Shown: positions 1-5,408 of the stretch, piece by piece
Layout: each line of letters starts with the position of its first letter
How positions within the stretch are numbered: position 1 is the first letter of the stretch
Assembly (NCBI GenBank): GCA_022545745.1
Contig: JACZQL010000009.1
Span: 1 to 10,749 of the forward strand
Length of the DNA: 10,749 nucleotides
Direction of reading: 5' to 3'
Source of the DNA: Deltaproteobacteria bacterium
GTDB taxonomy: Bacteria; Desulfobacterota_B; Binatia; UBA9968
Program-made: the position numbers and the translations under genes
The notes under the pieces: generated by a model
Told to the model about the DNA's origin: nothing
The model's input: the letters and a program-made list of their open reading frames with translations, nothing else
Databases searched by the model: none

Positions 1-290
1 TTGTCAATCTCCACCACCAAAGGACACCCGAATCAGCCTGCAACGTAATGTAGAAAATTCGGGGGGGGGGACCTAAACTTGATTTCACAAGGTGACACCA
101 TTAGGATCAATGCCAATCTTGAATCCTCTTAGCGGGAGGTGAGCCGATGCTTCTCATTAACAATCAGGAGGTCGCATCAAGGTGAGGGCTACGGAAGATG
201 AAATGCTCAGGGGTCTGAATTCATAGCCACCCACCGAAAGGACCACCCCGACAACGCGAACAACCCAAGCCATTAAAGGAGAACTTGACC
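1..290. other. 5' intergenic region, largely non-coding
   Basis: No convincing full-length gene on either strand. Visible structures are a run of ten G at 61-70, a 12-codon ORF with a strong Shine-Dalgarno at 147-185 (listed separately), and the ribosome binding site of the next gene, AAGGAG at 276-281. No clear promoter hexamers could be picked by eye. The window may cut into a longer intergenic stretch on the left. Confidence 0.5.
147..185 (+). other. 12-codon ORF with strong RBS, possible remnant of a gene start
   Basis: GGGAGGTGA (134-142) lies 4 nt before an ATG at 147. The ORF reads MLLINNQEVASR and then meets TGA (183-185). The peptide resembles the usual N-terminus of ornithine cyclodeaminase/mu-crystallin family proteins, which often begin with a hydrophobic stretch, N-N/T-E/Q-x-V, then a short linker. 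No continuing homology was recognised after the stop; another frame reads on to a TAG near 230. It may be a decayed gene start or a leader peptide, and twelve residues are too few to be sure. The strong SD is the only firm observation. Confidence 0.2.
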
Positions 291-782
291 ATGGTGCGTC
301 TCAACTTGCTGTGTTTCCTAGCTCTGCTCTTCCTTGCAATACCCGAAGGATCGGCGGGCGAAAAAGGTGATTTGACCCAACTGCGTGAGGTCCGCATTGT
401 TGTAGAGGATTCCAACAGCCATATGAGAGAGATGGGTCTAACTGGGGAGGCCATAAAAAAACAAGTTGTGGGTCTTTTGCTGGGAAAACTACCACGTGTT
501 GCCATAAACGACTCGGCCAAGCCGTATGTCTACGTTAATGTCAATGTCTTGTATGGCACCATAGAAAGTCGCAAGAGGTATTACTTCGGCAACGTTAACG
601 TCCAGGTCAAACAGCCGGTCATCAAGAAAAACACCGGCCAGGAGATCACTGCCTCCGTATGGGGACTTTCCCACGTTGTCACGGGTCCACCTAACAATGC
701 GTCGGGCCACGTTCGGAGTTCTATTGAGACCATTTTAAAAAGCCTCGCGGCCGACTGGTATCAGGATAATCCGTCAAATTAA
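291..782 (+). CDS. Small secreted protein of unknown function (YVNVNV-type)
   Basis: This is a 163-residue protein. The ATG at 291 is preferred because AAGGAG (276-281) lies 9 nt upstream; a TTG at 285 would sit too close. Residues 1-23 form a Sec signal peptide (hydrophobic core LLCFLALLFLAIP, then GSAG), so it is probably exported to the periplasm, with no lipobox. The mature part has a conserved-looking VVED segment (37-40), a beta-rich YVYVNVNVLYG stretch (79-89), a second NVNVQVKQ strand (101-108), an SVWG segment (122-125) and a C-terminal helix ending in ADWYQDNP. From memory this order matches a family of uncharacterised secreted proteins with YLYVNVN and a C-terminal helix ending D-[WY]-x-x-[ND]-[DN]-P. 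A broken paralogue lies at 1515-1759. It converges on the 809-1342 gene with a 26-nt gap. Function is unknown. Confidence 0.8.
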   Translation: MVRLNLLCFLALLFLAIPEGSAGEKGDLTQLREVRIVVEDSNSHMREMGLTGEAIKKQVVGLLLGKLPRVAINDSAKPYVYVNVNVLYGTIESRKRYYFGNVNVQVKQPVIKKNTGQEITASVWGLSHVVTGPPNNASGHVRSSIETILKSLAADWYQDNPSN

Positions 783-808
783 GAACAGACTCTGTGGTCT
801 CTCTTGTT

Positions 809-1342
809 TCACGGATCGTGATAGTTGAACTCGTTGTGTTGGATGGTGTTGATAAATACGAGGGATAGAGGCCGCCCCCTGCCCTGCGCCAACTCAAGCA
901 AATTAGCAATCGCCTTGGCCCTGGGATAAAAGGACCGATACTCCATCTGCTCGTACGCTTTTCTTTCCGGAAGGCGCTCTCCGAAGATGATGCCAGCATG
1001 ATCGACGATCAAGTTTTGCGGCAGACCTTGAGCCAGTGGAAGCCCTTGGCCTGCATTGTTTCCGATGAGCACATAATCCACTGAATCGCCCAACTCTTTG
1101 AGCGCACTCACGATTCCCTGCAATGAAACCTCATCCCAGGTTTTCATCTCGATCTTCGTTTGCTCGGCTGTCAAAAGAACCGGGGGACCTTGAGGGACCT
1201 GGTATTGCCCCTTGAGTTCAGTGACACGGGTCCAGGGGAGCGGCGGACTTAAGACAAAATGACCCACCGTCACCTCGTTATCCAAGATTAAAGCTACAAA
1301 CTGATCGGCCAATATTCGAGAAATTTCAGTTCCAAGGGACAT
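809..1342 (-). CDS. Hypothetical cytosolic protein, 177 aa
   Basis: I do not recognise this protein. The ATG at 1342-1340 is chosen because GGAG (complement of 1350-1353) sits about 8 nt upstream; an in-frame GTG at 1351 overlaps that site. There is no signal peptide or membrane segment. The N-terminal third (ADQFVALILDNEVTVGHFVL) looks like helix-strand. A middle SLQGIVSALKELGDSVDYVLIG segment, followed by NNAGQGLPLAQGLP, looks alpha/beta with a Gly-rich loop. The C-terminus has a helix (RAKAIANLLELA) and the strand LSLVFINT, ending NEFNYHDP. Codon third positions are GC-rich, which supports real coding. It is convergent with the secreted-protein gene. Upstream lie AT-rich repeats and the broken paralogue, which may once have been co-transcribed with it. 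A chaperone, adaptor or receiver-like fold is possible, but nothing supports a specific role. Confidence 0.65.
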   Translation of the reverse strand: MSLGTEISRILADQFVALILDNEVTVGHFVLSPPLPWTRVTELKGQYQVPQGPPVLLTAEQTKIEMKTWDEVSLQGIVSALKELGDSVDYVLIGNNAGQGLPLAQGLPQNLIVDHAGIIFGERLPERKAYEQMEYRSFYPRAKAIANLLELAQGRGRPLSLVFINTIQHNEFNYHDP

Positions 1343-1401
1343 GGTGGTCACTCCAACCCAACCGGTGCGGACTCCTTTAAGCCTCTTACCACAATCAACA
1401 A

Positions 1402-1484
1402 GCTAAAATCAAAAACTTAAAATCTTATTTTGCAGTCAGATTTTATCCCAACATCAGAAATCTAAAATCAAAAATCTAAAATCA
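1402..1484. repeat. AT-rich degenerate repeat (CTAAAATCAAAAA type)
   Basis: Degenerate copies of [CT]TAAAATC with A-rich linkers occur at 1402-1425 (CTAAAATCAAAAACTTAAAATCT) and 1457-1484 (GAAATCTAAAATCAAAAATC then TAAAATCA). The intervening sequence contains AAAATCT...AGATTTT (about 1419-1444), which could form a weak stem. The same motif recurs at 7294-7322, on the other side of the polyamine cluster. It sits in the 5' region of the 809-1342 gene and downstream of the broken secreted-protein gene. Confidence 0.6.
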
Positions 1485-1514
1485 TATTCTTGCTTTTGCC
1501 TATTTTTCTTTACC

Positions 1515-1759
1515 TTACTCTATTGGATTATCTCGATGCCACTTGGCAGCAAAGTCGGTTATGATCAGGTCTAGGGTCTCCTTGACCTGGGCAGCAGCCA
1601 TTCTTCATTCAACCCTAACATCGTCTCCTTGCGGTCCAGATCTTCCACCACAAGGGTGACCCCCTGTAACTGGGCTAATTCGGTAGCTTGTCCAGCCGCT
1701 TTCGCTGGCCCCGCCAGAAAAAGCAAGACAAAGAAATTAATCAGCAATAATCGGCACAT
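1515..1759 (-). pseudogene. Secreted-protein paralogue with internal deletion and frameshift
   Basis: The minus-strand ATG at 1759-1757 has GGGAGG about 8 nt upstream. The first part encodes a signal peptide (LLLINFFVLLFLAGPAKA, cleavage after AKA likely), then LAQLQGVTLVVEDLDRKE and MLGLNEE. This aligns with LTQLREVRIVVED and EMGLTGEA in the intact 291-782 protein. That frame stops at TAG (1571-1573). From about 1598 the adjacent frame reads QVKETLDLIITDFAAKWHRD then NPIE, and stops with TAA at 1515-1517. It matches the intact protein's C-terminus (SSIETILKSLAADWYQDNP). The middle, roughly 80 residues including the YVNVNV core, is missing and the two ends are joined out of frame. The simplest reading is a gene killed by an internal deletion. 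The 62-aa product of the first frame would carry only the exported N-terminal stub. Confidence 0.75.
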
Positions 1760-2165
1760 TGAGTGATCCTCCCAAAATCCCTCGGATTCTCCACCCCAGG
1801 GTCAAGGCTGTCAAAACGCGAATTATCCTCAATAAATGGTCGGAATTTTAGCATCTTAGCTCTGAGGGGCGTTTCTTATCCACAGGTTGAAATAAAAGTC
1901 GTTATTGGATAGCCTCTGTTCCAAAGTGGAGGGTCGAGACACAACTAAAGAGAACGCTCCCGAGACCCTTGGCGGTCAGGTACCGGTTGACCGCCATGAT
2001 GCAGCGGACCATCAGATCGCTGGTCTGGATGAGGGTTTCGGTGATGACCAGATCGGAGGTCAAGCTTCATTCCTTGGGGAGGAACCCCAGGTCGTAGACC
2101 AGACACCCGACGGGCGACTCGCGGACAGCCATTGGGGGGACCCCTCTCCAAACCATCCCTCCACA
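1760..2165. other. Gap of about 400 bp without an intact gene
   Basis: This lies between the start of the broken secreted-protein gene and the chosen start of the first polyamine gene. Plus-strand reading from a TTG at 1905 is open through to 2166, but codon-position composition argues against coding there. A probable minus-strand remnant occupies 1902-2132 (listed separately). One sequence identical to the DnaA-box consensus TTATCCACA occurs at 1876-1884; a lone copy is not an origin. The promoter of the 2166 gene must lie here or nearby, but no hexamer pair stands out. Confidence 0.5.
1902..2132 (-). pseudogene. Possible minus-strand gene remnant interrupted by TGA
   Basis: One minus-strand frame reads from an ATG at 2132 (GGAGAGG lies about 10 nt upstream) through MAVRESPVGCLVYDLG to FLPKE. 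It meets TGA (2069-2067) and then continues for 54 codons (TSDLVITETLIQTSD..., then CIMAVNRYLTAKGLGSVLF, ending GTEAIQ) to TAA at 1904-1902. In those 54 codons 41 third positions are G or C, against 27 of 54 in the overlapping plus-strand frame. This suggests the minus frame was coding. The second part could also start alone from TTG (2063), with AAGGA 7 nt upstream, giving a 53-aa protein. I recognise no family. It may instead be a chance open frame. Confidence 0.3.
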
Positions 2166-4271
2166 ATGGTAGATCCTTATGCTGTGATCCATGACACACG
2201 TTCTTCCCTGGCTGGCATCTTGCCTTATGCCGTAACGATCTTCACGGCCGCGTTCCTCCTCTTCCAGGTACAACCCCTGATCGCGAAGTATATCTTGCCC
2301 TGGTTCGGCGGCGGGCCGACGGTTTGGACCACCTGCATATTGTTTTTCCAGGTATTGCTCCTTGGTGGATACAGTTACGCTCATTTCAGCGTCCAGCGCT
2401 TCGGGCCTCGGGTCCAGGTATTGCTGCACGGTGCGCTCTTGTTGGCAGCGCTCCTTCAGCTGCCGATTATACCCGACGGGGATTGGAAGCCCCTCTCCTC
2501 GGCCGCGCCCACCTGGCACATCCTGCTTCTGCTCGGCGTGACTATCGGTCTTCCGTACTTTGTACTCTCTTCCACCACCCCGCTGATGCAGGCCTGGTTC
2601 AGCCAGGCACACCCGGGGGTATCTCCCTACCGGCTCTACGCACTATCCAACACGGGCTCCTTACTGGCCCTGCTGAGCTACCCATTGGTATTCGAGCCGA
2701 TGCTCTCTAGAGGCGCTCAAGCCATGTTCTGGGCCATAGGTTTTGGGATCTTTGTCGTTGCCTCATTCATCTGCTTCCACGCGGCGTGGCGACGGAGCTC
2801 CGCGGAACCCGCAACTGGCGTCAACACCTCTGCACCCGAGGAGGCAATCCGGCGCCCAACCCTCGGGACACGTACCCTCTGGCTGGTGCTCCCGGCCTGT
2901 GCCGCCGTACTGCTTCTGGCAGTGACCAATCAGATCACCATGGATTTCGTCGTGGTCCCCTTTCTCTGGGTGCTGCCTCTGTCCCTTTATCTGCTGACCT
3001 TTATCTTGAGCTTTGAGGGCGAGCGCTGGTATTCCCGCTTGGTCTTCGTAACGGCGCTTCTGCCGTCCCTCCTTGCTGCCCTGGTTATACTCTTAGGGCA
3101 GGAGCAGGTGGGTGTCATCTCGCAGGTCGTGGTCTTCTCCATTGTACTTTTCGTCTGCTGCATGATCTGCCATGGCGAGCTGAGTCGACTGAAGCCGAAT
3201 CCCAGGTATCTGACCGACTACTACCTGATGATCGCCCTGGGTGGCGCCCTGGGTGGTGGCTTCGTTACTCTCGTCGCGCCGTTGATCTTCGTCGATTATC
3301 TGGAACTCCACGTGGGCCTACTTGGTACCGGTGTTCTATGCTTCATCGCCCTCTACGCTGACCAGGGCTCCTGGTTCCATCGAAAGGACCTGTCGTGGGG
3401 CGCGATCCCATTGATCCTTGCGTTTCTCGTGGTCGCTGGGTTGTTCGTCGTCCAGGCGAGGGAACCGAACCAGTCGGCCATCGCCCGGACGCGGAACTTC
3501 TACGGCATCCTCACGGTGCGCCAATTATCCCCCGGCTCTCCTGATGAGCATCTTGAACTCCTCCATGGCCGGGTTCGCCACGGGACACAGTTCACTGCAC
3601 TGGAGAAGAGCCGTCTGGCAACGGGCTACTATACCGCTGACAGCGGTGCGGGTCTGGCACTGCAACATTTCCCGCGAAAACGCCAGCGTCGGATCGGTCT
3701 TGTGGGCTTGGGAGCAGGGACCCTCGTTTCCTACACCCGTCGGGGGGATACAGTGAGAATCTACGAAATCAACCCGGAAATCCGTCGCATGGCCGAGTCC
3801 TATTTTACCTACCTGGAGGATTCCCAAGCCGAAATCGAGATCGTTATGGGAGATGCCCGCTTGTCCATGGAGCGGGACCCGCCCCAAGAGTTCGACATCC
3901 TGTTGCTCGACGCCTTCTCAGGGGACGCCATCCCCGTGCACCTGTTGACCATAGAGGCCTTTAAGGTCTATCTCCGCCACCTTAAACCCGATGGTGTGAT
4001 CGCCCTGTTGATTGACACAGAGCATCTCAATTTCGACGCCGTGATCGGCCGTCTTGCGGCCCATCTTGGCCTCGAGTCCATTAGAATCGAAACCCAGCCG
4101 GGCTCCGATGAGGATTGGGGCGCTAACTGGATACTCCTCGCACGGGATGGGGAGTTTCTTGCGTCGCCGCCCCTGGCAGAGGCGGCCGCCACGGAACGCG
4201 CAAGCTACGACCACGTGAGGCTGTGGACCGACGACTACACCAGTCTTCTGCCGCTCATTGAGTTCGATTGA
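2166..4271 (+). CDS. Fused membrane/spermidine synthase-like protein
   Basis: This is a 701-residue protein of the fused MFS-like/spermidine synthase family. Residues 1-430 hold about ten hydrophobic segments, beginning with LPYAVTIFTAAFLLFQVQPL and including GLPYFVLSSTTPLMQAWF and RLYALSNTGSLLALLSYP, typical of the family. Residues 435-701 form a cytosolic Rossmann domain: LLHGRVRHGTQ (substrate-loop equivalent, 465-475), GLGAGTL (514-520, nucleotide binding), EINP (534-537), GDAR (562-565), LLDAFSGDAIPVHLL (about 580-594) and the family's terminal WTDDYTSLLPL (687-697). The expected substrate is decarboxylated SAM or a related nucleotide, but activity in this family is poorly defined. The ATG at 2166 has no obvious SD; a GTG at 2184 is an alternative. 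An open extension back to a TTG at 1905 would add 87 hydrophilic residues and is judged non-coding. It is the first gene of the polyamine cluster; its own annotation in databases is often vague. Confidence 0.85.
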   Translation: MVDPYAVIHDTRSSLAGILPYAVTIFTAAFLLFQVQPLIAKYILPWFGGGPTVWTTCILFFQVLLLGGYSYAHFSVQRFGPRVQVLLHGALLLAALLQLPIIPDGDWKPLSSAAPTWHILLLLGVTIGLPYFVLSSTTPLMQAWFSQAHPGVSPYRLYALSNTGSLLALLSYPLVFEPMLSRGAQAMFWAIGFGIFVVASFICFHAAWRRSSAEPATGVNTSAPEEAIRRPTLGTRTLWLVLPACAAVLLLAVTNQITMDFVVVPFLWVLPLSLYLLTFILSFEGERWYSRLVFVTALLPSLLAALVILLGQEQVGVISQVVVFSIVLFVCCMICHGELSRLKPNPRYLTDYYLMIALGGALGGGFVTLVAPLIFVDYLELHVGLLGTGVLCFIALYADQGSWFHRKDLSWGAIPLILAFLVVAGLFVVQAREPNQSAIARTRNFYGILTVRQLSPGSPDEHLELLHGRVRHGTQFTALEKSRLATGYYTADSGAGLALQHFPRKRQRRIGLVGLGAGTLVSYTRRGDTVRIYEINPEIRRMAESYFTYLEDSQAEIEIVMGDARLSMERDPPQEFDILLLDAFSGDAIPVHLLTIEAFKVYLRHLKPDGVIALLIDTEHLNFDAVIGRLAAHLGLESIRIETQPGSDEDWGANWILLARDGEFLASPPLAEAAATERASYDHVRLWTDDYTSLLPLIEFD

Positions 4272-4284
4272 TCAGGGAGTCTTT

Positions 4285-4353
4285 ATGACGCTACGGTACA
4301 CAGGCAATTGCAAGTTTGAGAATTCTTATTTCCAAGGTGGGGTAGATCGATGA
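4285..4353 (+). CDS. Putative 22-aa small protein, translationally coupled
   Basis: GGGAG at 4275-4279 lies 5 nt before an ATG at 4285. The 22-codon frame reads MTLRYTGNCKFENSYF then QGGVDR, and ends in TGA (4351-4353). That stop overlaps the ATG of the downstream membrane gene in an ATGA arrangement. It starts 13 nt after the stop of the upstream synthase-like gene. The SD of the downstream gene (AAGGTGG, 4334-4340) lies inside its last codons, so its translation could open or block that site. It is soluble, with one Cys and several aromatic residues, and matches nothing I know. It may be a small protein, a coupling or attenuating leader ORF, or chance; the neat SD and stop-start overlap favour translation. 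Confidence 0.4.
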   Translation: MTLRYTGNCKFENSYFQGGVDR

Positions 4354-5030
4354 TTTACATCTTTACTTTCATTCTGGCGTTTTGCAGTATGGCCTACGAG
4401 CTTCTGCTGGGCCAATCCCTGTCCGCCTTTCTGGGCAACACGGTGCTCCGCTACAGTGTCACCATCGGGCTGTACATGCTCTCCATGGGAATTGGATCCC
4501 TGATGGCGGAAGGGAGATTTGTGAAAAGTCCCGTCACGGCCCTGCTCAAGATCGAGCTCTTGTTGACCGTCACCGGCGGCTTTTCCGTCATTGCACTCCT
4601 CGTCATTGACTCCGCGGGACTGCCCCCGTTACTCTTCTCGGCCCTTGCCCATTCCCTGATCATTATCATTGGGATCTTTACCGGCTTCGAGATCCCGTTG
4701 CTCATGCACTTGAAGAACCTCGAGACAAAGCAGTCCGAAAGCACAGTCCTAGGCGTGGATTACCTTGGAGCGTTCTTCGGCACCGTGGTCTTCGCCTTCG
4801 TGTTCTATCCCATTGTGGGACTCATCCCCACGGCATTCTTCGTGGCGACCCTGAATGCGGCGGTTGGGGTTGCGTTGTTGACCCAGACAAGCAAGGTCCA
4901 ATCCCATGAGCACAGACAGTACCGTGCCTTGATTGCCGTACAGTCAGTTCTGCTGATCGTCCTGGTGGCTTGCCTTTCGACCGCTAGCACGATAAACGAG
5001 CTTTTCTTGAGGCAATATCTCGAATCGTGA
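4350..5030 (+). CDS. Membrane-only paralogue of the SpeE N-terminal domain
   Basis: This is a 226-residue integral membrane protein with about seven hydrophobic segments. It is clearly paralogous to residues 20-250 of the downstream membrane-fused spermidine synthase. FCSMAYELLLGQSLS matches ACSLLYELLIAQTLT, GIFTGFEIPLLMHL matches GILTGMELPLLIYL, and VLGVDYLGAFFG matches VLGWDYIGALAA. The C-terminus INELFLRQYLES aligns with IEQFFLKKYYYY, so the protein ends where the downstream protein passes into its catalytic half. No GGGDG or aminopropyltransferase motif is present. The SD AAGGTGG (4334-4340) is 9 nt before the ATG. It is followed after 9 nt by speH, so the two are surely co-transcribed. 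It may partner the full-length SpeE in the membrane or form a transport unit; this is inference. The truncation looks like a designed domain boundary rather than decay. Confidence 0.85.
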   Translation: MIYIFTFILAFCSMAYELLLGQSLSAFLGNTVLRYSVTIGLYMLSMGIGSLMAEGRFVKSPVTALLKIELLLTVTGGFSVIALLVIDSAGLPPLLFSALAHSLIIIIGIFTGFEIPLLMHLKNLETKQSESTVLGVDYLGAFFGTVVFAFVFYPIVGLIPTAFFVATLNAAVGVALLTQTSKVQSHEHRQYRALIAVQSVLLIVLVACLSTASTINELFLRQYLES

Positions 5031-5039
5031 GGAGATAAG

Positions 5040-5408
5040 ATGAAGAAGAGAGCTGACTTTGGCAAACATTACCTGATTGATCTGCGTGATTGCGATCCGG
5101 AGATCATCAAATCCGTGGATCCCACCAGGGAAATCGTCCTGCGCGCTGCCAAGGAGTGCGGGGCAACGATCTTGGACGATTATTTTCACCAGTTTCAGCC
5201 CATCGGCGTGAGCGGGGTGGTGTTGATCGCGGAATCCCACATCAGCGTCCATACCTGGCCCGAGAACGGCTTTGCGGCCGCCGACATTTTTACCTGTGGT
5301 GAGATGAAGCCCCAAGTGGCCATCGACATAATGCGGGAGGGCTTCCGGGCCAAAGAGACGACCATGAAGGTCAAGGTCGTCGTGAGGGGTCAGCTCGATG
5401 GTGACTGA
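5040..5408 (+). CDS. speH: S-adenosylmethionine decarboxylase proenzyme
   Basis: This is a 122-residue prokaryotic class 1B AdoMetDC. It decarboxylates SAM to dcAdoMet, the aminopropyl donor for spermidine synthesis. The maturation motif AESHISVHTWPE places self-cleavage between Glu65 and Ser66. Ser66 becomes the N-terminal pyruvoyl cofactor of the large chain. His71 and Cys86 (in DIFTCG) match the catalytic His68 and Cys83 of the Thermotoga enzyme with a constant +3 offset from Ser63, so all key residues are present. Length is normal for the family. TGAGGAG (5028-5034) overlaps the upstream stop and sits 5 nt before the ATG. The gene overlaps the following synthase by 11 bp. Its position between a membrane-only module and a membrane-fused synthase supplies dcAdoMet directly to the cluster. 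No SAM-sensing leader was seen in the short gaps. Confidence 0.96.
   Translation: MKKRADFGKHYLIDLRDCDPEIIKSVDPTREIVLRAAKECGATILDDYFHQFQPIGVSGVVLIAESHISVHTWPENGFAAADIFTCGEMKPQVAIDIMREGFRAKETTMKVKVVVRGQLDGD

Noticed and set aside
783..808. Possible terminator between the two convergent genes (AGAC...GTCT)
   Set aside because: Only a 4-bp stem and no T-run; too weak to claim.
1876..1884. Sequence identical to a DnaA box, TTATCCACA
   Set aside because: A single copy with no companion boxes, AT-rich unwinding region or dnaA/dnaN neighbours; not evidence of an origin.
2067..2069. Internal TGA in the minus-strand remnant as a selenocysteine codon
   Set aside because: No SECIS-like hairpin, no redox context and no known family; a decay mutation is simpler.
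2067..2612. 181-aa minus-strand open frame opposite the first synthase-like gene
   Set aside because: Most of it is antisense to a clear membrane domain. Only its last 22 codons (2067-2132) were kept, as part of a possible remnant.
5005..5039. SAM or polyamine riboswitch before speH
   Set aside because: The gap is only 9 nt and overlaps the previous gene; no room for a structured leader.
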